A DNA stretch of 64,000 nucleotides from positions 41,475 to 105,474 of the forward strand of contig NZ_LJGU01000095.1 of NCBI RefSeq assembly GCF_001751245.1, given 5' to 3'. Under the pieces are notes generated by a model. It was given only the letters and a program-made list of their open reading frames with translations. It made no database searches and was not told the origin of the DNA. The position numbers and the translations under genes are program-made. Below are positions 36,379 through 45,015 of the stretch, piece after piece. Positions within the stretch are counted from its first letter, which is position 1, and each line of letters opens with the position of its first letter. Source of the DNA: Streptomyces oceani (GTDB lineage Bacteria; Actinomycetota; Actinomycetes; Streptomycetales; Streptomycetaceae).

Positions 36379-37269
36379 TCAGACGGTCGGCAGGGCGTCG
36401 TCCGTGAAGATGCCGGTCTTCCGGAAGAAGGACAGCGGCTTGCGGATCACGGTGCGTTCGATCGGGCGTCGCCGCTCGTCGGCCAACAGCGCGTTGCGCA
36501 GGGCGAGCGGATCGGGCACGCCGGCGTCCCGGTAGACGTGCGGGTTGTAGAGCGAGTTGATGCTGTACACGACATACCGCTTGAGGTACGCCTCCACCTC
36601 CGCACGCCGGGACTCGTCCACGACCTCGCACATCCGGGTGAAGAGCAGCGAGACCAGCTCACGGCCGAAGGCGATGTGTCGCGACTCGTCCTGGTGATGA
36701 ATGCGGTTGACCTGCCGGATGGTGTCGCACAGCGAATCGTCGCGCGCCATCCGGCTGTTGTAGTGGTCGACCAGTTCCTCGAAGAACAGCACGCGCGCGA
36801 AGACCAGGAAGTTCTCCACCTCCGGCTCCCACCCGGCGCCGGCCCGCATCGCCGTCGAGGAGTAGATCTTGTCTCCGTAGCGACGGCAGAACTCGGCGAA
36901 GAACCACATGTGTTCGTTCTCCTCGCCGATGAAGTGGTGGAAGAAGTCCGAGGGCACCTCGAAACCGGGCATGTGAATCCGGGCGACGACCTCCAACAGG
37001 AGTTCCCTGATGCCGTGCACGTTGAGGCTGTAGAAGTTGATGCTCTCCCATTTGGACAGCCGGATGAGCGTCTCCTCACCCAGCTCGTCGAAGTGGGGTG
37101 TGCCGTACGGGGTGAGCAGGTCCGGACTCATCCACATCCGGTTCTCGTCGAGCCGGTCTGGCCAGTCGAACCGCAGGTAGGGGTTGTAGTAGTCCTCGAT
37201 CGACTTGCTGCTGAGCCGGTCCAGCACTTCGTGGAAGCGGTCCGTGACCGGCAGAGCCGCGACGGCCAT
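36379..37269 (-). CDS. AurF-family non-heme diiron oxygenase
   Basis: 296 residues from ATG 37269 behind aggaggg. It has the ferritin-like four-helix metal ligands GEENEHMWFF, FFEELVDHYN and HHQDESRHIAFGRE (Glu/His pattern of p-aminobenzoate N-oxygenase AurF). Family members oxidise amines to hydroxylamine, nitroso or nitro groups, or hydroxylate carbon. It is the gene just before the aa:CP ligase, so oxidation of a carrier-bound amino acid is a reasonable guess. Confidence 0.9.
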   Translation of the reverse strand: MAVAALPVTDRFHEVLDRLSSKSIEDYYNPYLRFDWPDRLDENRMWMSPDLLTPYGTPHFDELGEETLIRLSKWESINFYSLNVHGIRELLLEVVARIHMPGFEVPSDFFHHFIGEENEHMWFFAEFCRRYGDKIYSSTAMRAGAGWEPEVENFLVFARVLFFEELVDHYNSRMARDDSLCDTIRQVNRIHHQDESRHIAFGRELVSLLFTRMCEVVDESRRAEVEAYLKRYVVYSINSLYNPHVYRDAGVPDPLALRNALLADERRRPIERTVIRKPLSFFRKTGIFTDDALPTV

Positions 37270-37517
37270 GGTGATCCCTCCTAGTCGTGTCGTTTGGATC
37301 TTCGTGGATCAGGGAGCGGGGACTGGTGCGTGCGGATGCGAGGCCAAGGGGGGGGTCTCCCTTGGTCGACGGTCGAGGGGAACGAGCGCAGCCGCACCTG
37401 CGTGTTGAGACGACAACGCGGCAGATGTGCGTGCCGGGGGCCGCGAGCCCGCAGAGGTCCGAACGACAGGCCGGAGATCCTGAGACGGTGTCGGGGAAAC
37501 CCGGTGACCGTTCGGCT

Positions 37518-38591
37518 TCAGGGGCGGGCTTCGTAGATGATCTGCGCGGTGGCCTCGGTGGCGCGGCGCCAGCGGGTGAACCCGGCGTCGGCCGCGATGG
37601 CGCGGAAGGCCTCCTCCCCCGAGTGGTTGCCGAGCGCGTGCGGTCCACGCTGGGCGACGGCGACGGGCAGGCACATGACAGCCGAGAGGCTCATGAACAT
37701 CTTCCCGGCGGGGCTGCAGTCGCAGCACACGTCGTCAGGGCAGGCGTTGGACTCCACGAGCATCCAGGTGCCCTCGGGATGCAGCGACTTGTGCACGTGC
37801 TGGGCCGAGGCCACCGGATCGCCCATGTCGTGCAGACAGTTGAACAGCGTCACCAGGTCGTAGTCCTGACCCGGGTAGTCGTCGGCGGTGGCCACGTCGA
37901 AGGTGACGCGCTCGCTCAGGCCGGCCTCCTCGGCGAGCTCGCGGGCCAGGCCGACGGCTTCCTCCGAGTAGTCGAAGCCGCGGACGGTGGCCTTGGGGAA
38001 GGCACGGGCCATCAGCAGGGTGGTATGTCCGACACCACAGCCCACGTCCGCGATCGTGCCGCCGGCCTTGAGCTTCGCCGTCACGCCGTCCAGGGCCGGC
38101 AACCACTCCGACACCAGCTTGTGCTCGTACGTCGGCTGAAAGAAACTGCCCATACCGGTGTCCAGGCACGGATCGTGCTCAGCCCAGCCAACCCCCTCAC
38201 CGCTGCGGTACGCCTCGACGAGCGCGTCCTCGGTGGCGTACAGCGCACGCAGCGCGGTGAAGAAACCCGCCGTGAACGTGGGTGCGCGGGTGTCCGCGAG
38301 GACGGCGGCGTGCGCGGCGGGCAGGTGGTACCGGTCCGAGTCGGGCTGATGCTCCACATACCCCGCGCTGAGCTGGGCGTGCAGCCATTCCACCGCGTAC
38401 CGCTGGGCGATGCCCGCGTGCTCGGCGAGGCCGTCCGGGGTGAGAGGCCCGTGTTCCGCGAGGGCGCGGTACAGGCCGAGGCGCTCTCCGAGAGCCACGG
38501 TGAGGCCGCGGACCGCCGCGGCGGCGTCGCTGATGACCCGCTGGTGGAACTCCTCCGGAGTCGCGGCCGTGGTGTGCGGTACGGAAGTCAT
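37518..38591 (-). CDS. Class I SAM-dependent methyltransferase with N-terminal winged helix
   Basis: 357 residues from ATG 38591. An N-terminal dimerisation/winged-helix part (ALGERLGLYRALAEHGPLTP) and a Rossmann SAM domain with IADVGCGVGHTTLLMARAFP, FDYSEEAV and VTLFNCLHDMGDP. A C-rich stretch (DDVCCDCSPAGKM) occurs in the C-terminal half. O-, N- or S-methylation is possible. It overlaps the upstream methyltransferase by 4 bp (ATGA). Confidence 0.88.
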   Translation of the reverse strand: MTSVPHTTAATPEEFHQRVISDAAAAVRGLTVALGERLGLYRALAEHGPLTPDGLAEHAGIAQRYAVEWLHAQLSAGYVEHQPDSDRYHLPAAHAAVLADTRAPTFTAGFFTALRALYATEDALVEAYRSGEGVGWAEHDPCLDTGMGSFFQPTYEHKLVSEWLPALDGVTAKLKAGGTIADVGCGVGHTTLLMARAFPKATVRGFDYSEEAVGLARELAEEAGLSERVTFDVATADDYPGQDYDLVTLFNCLHDMGDPVASAQHVHKSLHPEGTWMLVESNACPDDVCCDCSPAGKMFMSLSAVMCLPVAVAQRGPHALGNHSGEEAFRAIAADAGFTRWRRATEATAQIIYEARP

Positions 38592-39427
38592 GACGCGGTC
38601 CCCTCATCGGAAGGCAGGTCGCAGGTGAACAGGAAGGAACGGGGCACGCCGGCGACGTCCCGGGAGGCCACCGGATAGGGCCAGCGCCCGAAGTCCGCCC
38701 CCTCCTCACCGGGCTGGCGTATCTCGCGCGGCGCCCAACCGCAGTCCACCAGCAGCTGCTCGGGCTCCTCGGTGCCGAACAGCCAGGGGTTGCCGTCCTC
38801 CCGGAGAGCCGAGAGGAAGGTCCTGGACAACGGATTCCGCAGCGCCGCCCGGCTGATGACGTCACCGGCGAGCACGGAACCAGGAGCGCTGTGCCCCGAG
38901 AGGGTGCCGAGCAGGTCGCGCACCGCCTGCTCAGGCAGGAAGAAGAGCAGCCCCTCCACCACCCACAGCACCGGTTCGTCGGACTTCCAGCCGGCCTCCT
39001 TCAGCTGACCCGTCCACTCCTCGGTGAGATCGACGGCCACTCCGTGACGTTCGCGTCCGGACGGCTGCCGGGCATCGGCGAGCAGCCGCTCCTTCGCCTC
39101 CAGCAGAGCGGGCCGGTCCAGCTCGTAGACCGTGACGCCGTCCGGCCACGGCAACCGGTGAAACCGGGTGTCCATACCCGCGGCGAGGAACACCACCTGC
39201 CGGATGCCGCGTTCGGCGACGGTGCGTACCACGGCCTCGTCCAGGTACTTCGTGCGGATGGCCAGGAACGGTACGGTGCCGGCTCCGGCGTACCGCTCCA
39301 GGAGCGTGAACCCGGTGTCCGCCGCGACGGTCCGGGCGTACGGGTCGTTGAACAGCGCGTCGTCGCGCTCGGACTCCAGTGCCCGGGCCGCTGCCGTCCA
39401 CTGTGCGGTGCGGGATACCGCCTCCAT
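38588..39427 (-). CDS. LCMT/TIGR00027-type SAM methyltransferase
   Basis: 279 residues. SRTAQWTAAARALES, the DPYAR segment, VFLAAGMDTRFHRLPWP and VYELDRPALLEAK are the pattern of the leucine-carboxymethyltransferase-like family common in actinomycetes. These often methylate carboxylates or hydroxyls of small molecules. It is translationally coupled to the next methyltransferase (ATGA overlap) and belongs to the carrier-protein operon. Confidence 0.88.
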   Translation of the reverse strand: MEAVSRTAQWTAAARALESERDDALFNDPYARTVAADTGFTLLERYAGAGTVPFLAIRTKYLDEAVVRTVAERGIRQVVFLAAGMDTRFHRLPWPDGVTVYELDRPALLEAKERLLADARQPSGRERHGVAVDLTEEWTGQLKEAGWKSDEPVLWVVEGLLFFLPEQAVRDLLGTLSGHSAPGSVLAGDVISRAALRNPLSRTFLSALREDGNPWLFGTEEPEQLLVDCGWAPREIRQPGEEGADFGRWPYPVASRDVAGVPRSFLFTCDLPSDEGTAS

Positions 39428-39481
39428 GGATGGACCTCCCTCATGGTCGTACTGGTCGGGTGGATGTACGGACTGTCGTGT

Positions 39482-39982
39482 TCAGCGACTCCCCGCACAG
39501 GGCACCGGGTCCTGTGCCGCGGGCATCGACGCGGGGGATGCGGCAGGACGACGCCGGAAGATGCTGTGCAGGATCATGCTGAACACGACAGTCCCGTCTT
39601 CGGCGACCAGCTGGCAGCGAGGCTGCACGATGCCGGTGGCGCGGTTTCCGAGTGAGGGCCGCTTGCCAAGGACCTCGAACCTGGCGGTGAGCACCTCACC
39701 TGGGTGTACGGGCCGGTGGAAACGCAACTCGTCCACGCCGGGCGACCCTTCGCAGGCGCTGTAGGCCAGCAGCCCGTCGACGTAACGGCGCATGAAGAGC
39801 GAGGCGGTGTGCCATCCGCTGGCCACCAGGCCCTGGAACGGGCTCTGTGCGGCCCGGTCCGGATCGATGTGGAAGGGCTGCGGGTCGAATCGCCGCCCGA
39901 AGTCCAGCACGTCTTCCTCAGTCACCGTCACCGTGCCCAGCTCGTGCACGTCACCGGTCCGGAAATCGTCGAAGTAGCGCAT
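39482..39982 (-). CDS. MaoC-family hydratase/dehydratase-like protein
   Basis: 166 residues with the hot-dog fold signature RFDPQPFHIDPDRAAQSPF, followed by GLVASGWHTASL, the MaoC (R)-hydratase motif region. It is the first gene of the minus-strand carrier-protein operon: a TTGACA-type promoter lies directly upstream at 40028-40056. It may hydrate, dehydrate or just bind a thioester intermediate. Confidence 0.9.
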   Translation of the reverse strand: MRYFDDFRTGDVHELGTVTVTEEDVLDFGRRFDPQPFHIDPDRAAQSPFQGLVASGWHTASLFMRRYVDGLLAYSACEGSPGVDELRFHRPVHPGEVLTARFEVLGKRPSLGNRATGIVQPRCQLVAEDGTVVFSMILHSIFRRRPAASPASMPAAQDPVPCAGSR

Positions 39983-40024
39983 GGTGGCTCCCCGTTCGCT
40001 GTGACCAGACTCCTCTGACAGGAA

Positions 40025-40056
40025 CTAATTTATTGCCAGGACAATTTTTTTGTCAA
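40025..40056 (-). promoter_or_regulatory. Sigma70-like promoter of the carrier-protein operon
   Basis: On the minus strand TTGACA (40056-40051), a 17-nt spacer and ATAAAT (40033-40028). The spacer and -10 contain CCTGGCAATAAATTAG, similar to a motif in the AsnB/PIG-L intergenic region. The stretch is unusually AT-rich for this genome. Confidence 0.65.
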
Positions 40057-40092
40057 ACCAAAAAAGAGACGAGTTTGCGAGGCGTCCGGCAG

Positions 40093-40130
40093 GCGGTCGG
40101 GCCAACCAGCGGGCTGGCCGGCCCGACCGC
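40093..40130 (-). terminator. Hairpin downstream of the PLP enzyme gene
   Basis: GCGGTCGGGCC (40093-40103) pairs with 40120-40130, and the loop holds a further CCAGC/GCTGG stem. It follows the stop at 40148 and insulates the PLP gene from the carrier-protein operon promoter. Confidence 0.8.
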
Positions 40131-40147
40131 GGCCCCGGCGCGAGCCG

Positions 40148-41350
40148 TCAGGACCGGTCGAGCCCCTGGTCAAGCGCCTGTTCGAGGTCCTTCCACAGGT
40201 CCTCCGGGTGCTCGATGCCCACCCCCACCCGCACGAGCCCGACGCTGACCCCCGCGGCGCTCAACTCCCCCTCGTCGAGCTCCCTGTGAGAGGTACTCGC
40301 GGGATGGGTCACCAGGGTCTCGACGCCCCCCAGGGACAGGGCCAACCGCGCCACCCGGACGCGCTCGACGAACTCCCGCCCGGCCGTGCGCCCGCCGGCC
40401 AACTCGAACGCGAGCATCCCGCCTCCGCCCTCCAACACCCGCTCGGCCACGGCTCGGGAGGGATGACCGGGAAGCCCGGGCCAGAAGACCCTCCGCACCC
40501 GAGGGTGCGCCGCCAACCTTCCGGCGATCAGCTCCGCGTTCGCGCAGTGCTGTCGCATCCGCAACGGCAGGGTCTGAATGCCGCGTACGGTCAACCAGGC
40601 GGCGAACGGATCGGCCGCGGCGCCCAGTTCCACCGCCCGCGTCCACACCGTGCCGTACAACTCCGGAGCGGCGAACACGGCGGCCCCGCCGAGCACGTCC
40701 GAATGCCCGCCCAGATACTTCGTGGTGGAGTGCACGACGATGTCGGCCCCGTGCTCGATGGGGCGGCAGAGGACGGGCGAGGCCAGAGAGTTGTCGACCA
40801 CCGACACCACTCCGGCCGCCCTCGCGGTCGCCAGCAGCGCGGGCAGGTCCGGCACCTGGCAGGTGGGGTTGGCGATCGTCTCCAACAGCAGTAAGCGGGT
40901 CGTGCCCGGACGCAGCGCGGCGGACAGTTCGGCTGCGTCGTCTCCCTCGACGCGGTCGACGTCGATTCCGTACCGCTCGGCGAGATCGGCCAGCACGGAG
41001 TGGGTGCCGCCGTAGAGGCAACGCTGGGCCACGACATGGTCTCCCGGCCGCAGCAGCGCCAGCAGGACGGCGCTCATCGCGCCCATACCTGAGGCGGTGG
41101 CCAGCGCGGCGTGTCCACCCTCCAGGCAGGACAGCAGGCGTTCGAGCGTACGGACGGTGGGGTTGCCGCGGCGGGTGTAGACGTAGGCCCGGTCAGGCCC
41201 CGCCATCGCCTCGGCAAGCGCGTCCGCGGAGTCGAATGCGAAGGCGGAGGACTGGTGGATGGGGACGCTCAGCGGACGTCCTTCCGCCCGCTCCTGGTGC
41301 TGACTGGCTGGGTCCTCGGGGGCGTGAACGACACGAGTCATGGGGTGCAC
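40148..41350 (-). CDS. Cys/Met-metabolism PLP-dependent enzyme
   Basis: 400 residues from GTG 41350 (aggagg, 8 nt). It has YVYTRRGNPTVRTLE, the PLP-lysine segment HSTTKYLGGHSDVLGG, and THPASTSHRELDE at the C-terminus, i.e. cystathionine gamma-synthase, gamma-lyase or methionine gamma-lyase. Sequence alone cannot pick between C-S bond formation and cleavage. In a locus with mycothiol-type enzymes it could release a thiol from a cysteine conjugate or make a sulfur amino acid precursor. Confidence 0.92.
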   Translation of the reverse strand: MHPMTRVVHAPEDPASQHQERAEGRPLSVPIHQSSAFAFDSADALAEAMAGPDRAYVYTRRGNPTVRTLERLLSCLEGGHAALATASGMGAMSAVLLALLRPGDHVVAQRCLYGGTHSVLADLAERYGIDVDRVEGDDAAELSAALRPGTTRLLLLETIANPTCQVPDLPALLATARAAGVVSVVDNSLASPVLCRPIEHGADIVVHSTTKYLGGHSDVLGGAAVFAAPELYGTVWTRAVELGAAADPFAAWLTVRGIQTLPLRMRQHCANAELIAGRLAAHPRVRRVFWPGLPGHPSRAVAERVLEGGGGMLAFELAGGRTAGREFVERVRVARLALSLGGVETLVTHPASTSHRELDEGELSAAGVSVGLVRVGVGIEHPEDLWKDLEQALDQGLDRS

Positions 41351-41407
41351 TGTGGATTCCTCCTGACGGTGTGCGCGGCAACGGGACGACGGGACGACAA
41401 GAACGGA

Positions 41408-41440
41408 GCCGCCCGACGCCGTAGTCCGGCATCGGGCGGC
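41408..41440 (-). terminator. Hairpin downstream of the MFS gene
   Basis: GCCGCCCGA (41408-41416) pairs with 41432-41440, continued inward by GCCG/CGGC past one mismatch, loop 5 nt. It lies 55 bp past the MFS stop. Confidence 0.75.
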
Positions 41441-41494
41441 TTCGTCGAGCTCTCGGGCGGCGGCGTGTGTGACCGGCGAGCGACGGTCCGCCCG

Positions 41495-42964
41495 TCAGAC
41501 ACCGGCCCCCTGGCTCGACCTCTCCGCGGGGACGGACTCGGAGACCGCCTCGGGGGCGGACTCCTCAGCATCCGCCGCGGCACCGTGGTCACCCCGCATC
41601 AACAGCGCGGTCAGCACCGCGCCGACGGCGGCAACCACCGCGGCGCCGATGAACGCGGCACTGAAGCCGTCGGTGAGCGCCGGCAGATTGCCGAGCTGAT
41701 CGGCTCCGGCGGAGGTGGCGATGGAGGTGAGGGCCGCCAGGCCGAGGGCCGAACCCACCTGGTAGGTGGTGTTGACGATGCCGGAGGCCAGACCCGCCTG
41801 CTCCTGCGGCGCACCGGACATGGCGGCCATCAGGCCCGGAATGTAGGCCAGGGACATGCCGAGCGCGGCGACCAGCGAGGCGGGCAACACGTCGACCACG
41901 AACACGCCCGTCGGCTCCACGGCCGCCAGCCAGACCAGTCCGAGGGCGAGGATCAGGAGACCGCCGGAGAGCAGCGGCTTCATCCCGAACCGTCCCATCA
42001 GCCTGCCGGTGATCCCGATCATGAAGACCATGAGCAGCGTGGTCATCGGCAGTAGGGCGGCGCCAGCGGCGAACGCGCCGTAACCGAGGACTTGTTGGAG
42101 GTAGAGGTTGAGGAAGTACCACATCGGAATCCAGGAGGCGGCGAGCAGCGCCATCGCCAGGTTGGCCGAGGCCAGGCGCGGCGTACGCCAGATGCCGAGT
42201 GGCATCAGCGGGGAGCGCACCGTCCTCTGGAGCACCAGGAACAGGCCGAGCAGCACGGCGGCCCCGGCCAGGCCGAACACCGTGGTGGCGGAGGCCCAAC
42301 CCTCCATCTCGGCGCGTACGACCGTGAACACCGCGAGTGCCAGGCCGAGGGTGACCGCGGCGGCCCCGAGTACGTCCACGGCGCCCCGGCTCTTGCCGAT
42401 GTCCGGCAGCAGCTTGCTGGCGAGCAGTGTGGCGACACCGATCGGCAGGTAGATCCAGAAGATCCACGGCCAGCTCATCCACTCGGTGAACACGCCGCCG
42501 AGGAAGACCCCCACGGTGCCGCCGGCCGGCGCGGCGGCACCGTACACGGCCATCGCCTTGCCGAGTTCCTTCGAGTCGTGGCTGAACAGGACCATGAGCA
42601 GGGTCATCGCGGAGGGCGCGATCAGCGCGCCGCCCATGCCCTGCACCGCTCTGCCCACGATCTCGGTCCCGGCCGAACCCGCCAGGGCCGCGACCACCGA
42701 TCCCGCCATGAGGACGACCCAACCGGCGACGAACACCCGCCGGGCGCCCAGCAGGTCGGAGAGGCGACCGCCGAGCAGCAGCAGACCGCCGAAAGAGACG
42801 ACGTAGGCGTTGATCACCCACTGCAACTCGCTCGCGGAGAAGCCCAGTTCGCGTTGCATCTCCGGCAGTGCGACGCCCACGATCGACACATCCATGATGA
42901 CCATGAACTGGGCGACGGCGATCACGAGCAAGGCCCACCAACGTCTTGGACTGACCGTTGACAT
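41495..42964 (-). CDS. DHA2-family MFS drug/metabolite exporter, CsoR-box controlled
   Basis: 489 residues, 14 predicted transmembrane helices. It starts at ATG 42964 (ggagg 6-7 nt upstream), with another in-frame ATG at 42970. QFMVIMDVSIVGVALPEMQ is motif D/A of the 14-TM drug:H+ antiporters, followed by LLLGGRLSDLLGARRVF and GGTVGVFLGGVFTEWMSW (motif C). Its promoter has two perfect CsoR-type palindromes (42985 and 43020), so it is probably induced by copper. By position it exports the product of the neighbouring locus or a copper complex. Confidence 0.93.
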   Translation of the reverse strand: MSTVSPRRWWALLVIAVAQFMVIMDVSIVGVALPEMQRELGFSASELQWVINAYVVSFGGLLLLGGRLSDLLGARRVFVAGWVVLMAGSVVAALAGSAGTEIVGRAVQGMGGALIAPSAMTLLMVLFSHDSKELGKAMAVYGAAAPAGGTVGVFLGGVFTEWMSWPWIFWIYLPIGVATLLASKLLPDIGKSRGAVDVLGAAAVTLGLALAVFTVVRAEMEGWASATTVFGLAGAAVLLGLFLVLQRTVRSPLMPLGIWRTPRLASANLAMALLAASWIPMWYFLNLYLQQVLGYGAFAAGAALLPMTTLLMVFMIGITGRLMGRFGMKPLLSGGLLILALGLVWLAAVEPTGVFVVDVLPASLVAALGMSLAYIPGLMAAMSGAPQEQAGLASGIVNTTYQVGSALGLAALTSIATSAGADQLGNLPALTDGFSAAFIGAAVVAAVGAVLTALLMRGDHGAAADAEESAPEAVSESVPAERSSQGAGV

Positions 42965-42984
42965 ATACATGCCCTCCTTCGAGA

Positions 42985-43001
42985 GTACCCCCACCGGGTA
43001 C
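42985..43001. promoter_or_regulatory. CsoR-like operator, MFS proximal
   Basis: GTACCC-CCACC-GGGTAC with perfect 6-bp arms, 21 bp upstream of the MFS start. Confidence 0.7.
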
Positions 43002-43019
43002 CCCGCACGAGAAGGTAAC

Positions 43020-43036
43020 ATACCCCTGCGGGGTAT
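43020..43036. promoter_or_regulatory. CsoR-type operator, MFS distal
   Basis: ATACCCC-TGC-GGGGTAT, a perfect classical CsoR palindrome matching the box at 16404, 56 bp upstream of the MFS start. Confidence 0.85.
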
Positions 43037-43181
43037 ACTCCTCCCGTGCGTCGACCTCCTCACATCTCCGCCACGCGTCCGGTGATCGCCCCGCGTCACG
43101 CCGCGAGGGTCCGACCTTGCAGGTTCACACCGCTCGACAGCTCGGCAGCGGGACACGTCGGTCGATTCGCCGCTCCCGTCG

Positions 43182-43979
43182 TCAGGCGTTCGTACGGCGC
43201 CGGAAGTGCCGGATGGTCAGAGCCGCGGTGAGCACGAGCGCGGGTACCCACCAGGCCAGTGCCGACCAGGCACTGTCGCCGTGCGGTGTCCCGACCAGCA
43301 GTCCGCGTACCGCGTCCACGACGGGGGTGACGGGCTGGTGTTCCACGAACGCGCGCAGCACGGAGGGCATGGTCTCGGAGGGCACGAGCGCGCTGCTGGC
43401 GTAGGGAAGGAAGACGACGATCATCGCGAGTCCGTTGGCCCCCTCGACGCTGCGCGCCAGGATGCCGAGCAGCGTGGCCAGCCAGGAGATCGCGGTCGTG
43501 AAGAGCAGCAGGATGCCGAGCGCGGCCAGCCACTCCCCGGGCCCGGCCGAGGGTCGGAAACCGACGAGCCAGCCGACGCCGATGACCAGCGCGGTCGATA
43601 CGCCGTTGCGCAGCACGGCGGAGACGACATGTCCGACGAGCATGGCGGAGCTGAACATCGGCATGGTGCGGAACCGTTCGACGATTCCCTCTTGGAGGTC
43701 GTTGGTCACGCCGACGGCGGTCGCTGACGCGCTGAAGGTGACGCTGAGGACGAGGACTCCGGCGATCACGTAGTTCACGTAGCTCGGCCCGCCGGTCTGG
43801 ACCGCGCCACCGAAGAGATAGCGGAACAGCAGAAGCAGCACGATCGGGAGCAGGACCGTCTGGAAGATCTGGTCGATGTTCCTGGTGAGGTGCCGCATGC
43901 TTCTGCGGACGAGGACGGCGCAGTCGCCGAGGGCGAGGACGAACTCGGGGTACGGCTTGGGCGCGAGTGCCTGGCTCAT
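43182..43979 (-). CDS. ABC-2 transporter permease (DrrB-like)
   Basis: 265 residues with six hydrophobic segments. It carries the DrrB loop EGIVERFRTMPMFSSAMLVGH and the late VFLPYASSALVPSETMP segment. It overlaps the ATPase gene by 4 bp (ATGA). Together they form an exporter, regulated by the divergent TetR gene at 45043. It may belong to the biosynthetic locus or be independent. Confidence 0.93.
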   Translation of the reverse strand: MSQALAPKPYPEFVLALGDCAVLVRRSMRHLTRNIDQIFQTVLLPIVLLLLFRYLFGGAVQTGGPSYVNYVIAGVLVLSVTFSASATAVGVTNDLQEGIVERFRTMPMFSSAMLVGHVVSAVLRNGVSTALVIGVGWLVGFRPSAGPGEWLAALGILLLFTTAISWLATLLGILARSVEGANGLAMIVVFLPYASSALVPSETMPSVLRAFVEHQPVTPVVDAVRGLLVGTPHGDSAWSALAWWVPALVLTAALTIRHFRRRTNA

Positions 43980-44974
43980 GCGTGATCTCCCATGGTGGCG
44001 GCCGTGCGTACGGCCGTGTCGACGCGGGCGTTGGCGCCGGCACGGGCCCCGGTCCCGCCGCCGTCAGCGGTGGTCAGCGTGCGGAACACGTCGTCGAGTG
44101 TCGGCTCCCGCAGCGCGAAGTGCTCGATACGCAGGTCCGTGGCGGCGGCGCGATTGAGCAGGTCCCGGACACACGCGGGGCTCTCGACCGGCAGGCTGAG
44201 GCAGTGCTGACCGAGGTCTTCGCCGCCGAGGACTTCCTCGGCCCTGGCAAAGTCCGCCGGGGTGAAGGTCAGCTCGGCCCGCTCGGATCCGACACTGCGC
44301 TTCAGCTCGCCGGCCGTACCCTCGGCGACGACTCGGCCGTCGTTGAGGACGGCGACGCGGTCGGCGAGCTGGTCGGCCTCCTCCAGGTACTGCGTGGTCA
44401 GCAGCACGGTCGTGCCACCCCGCATCAGCCGGCGGATGGTCTCCCACATGGCCGTGCGGCTGGTGGGGTCGAGACCCGTCGTCGGCTCGTCCAGGAAGAG
44501 CACGGGCGGTGAGTTGATCAGGCTGACGGCCAGGTCGAGTCTGCGCCGCATACCTCCCGAGTACGTCCGGACGGGACGGCCGGCGGCCTGGACCAGGTCG
44601 AACCGCTCCAGGAGCTCGCTCGCGCGACGCCGAGCGGTGGTGCGCGGCAGTCGGAAGAGCTGGCCCATCATGACCAGGTTCTCCTCGCCGGTGAGCAGTT
44701 CGTCCACGGCGGTGTCCTGGCCCGTGACGCCGATGCACGCGCGCACGGCGCGGGGCGCACCGCGTACGTCAACTCCCCCCACCGTGGCCGTGCCGCCGTC
44801 GGCCGCGAGCAGCGTGCTGAGAATCCGCACACAGGTGGTCTTCCCAGCGCCGTTCGGGCCCAACAGCCCGAGCATGGTGCCGTGTTCGACTCGCAGATCG
44901 ACCGAGTCGAGGACCGTCACCGCGCCGTAGGACTTACGCAGCCCGCGGGCCTCGATCGCGTGGTGTGCCGTCAT
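43976..44974 (-). CDS. DrrA-type ABC transporter ATP-binding protein
   Basis: 332 residues from ATG 44974 (gggagg upstream). Walker A GPNGAGKTTC, signature YSGGMRRRLDLAVSL, Walker B VLFLDEPTTGLDP and a C-terminal LDDVFRTLT tail. It pairs with the overlapping permease. A TetR-type operator lies in the divergent region. Confidence 0.95.
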   Translation of the reverse strand: MTAHHAIEARGLRKSYGAVTVLDSVDLRVEHGTMLGLLGPNGAGKTTCVRILSTLLAADGGTATVGGVDVRGAPRAVRACIGVTGQDTAVDELLTGEENLVMMGQLFRLPRTTARRRASELLERFDLVQAAGRPVRTYSGGMRRRLDLAVSLINSPPVLFLDEPTTGLDPTSRTAMWETIRRLMRGGTTVLLTTQYLEEADQLADRVAVLNDGRVVAEGTAGELKRSVGSERAELTFTPADFARAEEVLGGEDLGQHCLSLPVESPACVRDLLNRAAATDLRIEHFALREPTLDDVFRTLTTADGGGTGARAGANARVDTAVRTAATMGDHA

Positions 44975-45000
44975 TCGTCGCACCTCCCCGAAGCGAAACT

Positions 45001-45015
45001 GTATATTGCATATAC
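45001..45015. promoter_or_regulatory. TetR-type operator between divergent genes
   Basis: GTATAT-TGC-ATATAC is a perfect inverted repeat, itself inside a wider AAACTGT...ACAGTTT pair (44996-45038). It lies between the DrrA and TetR starts and would repress both. Confidence 0.75.
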
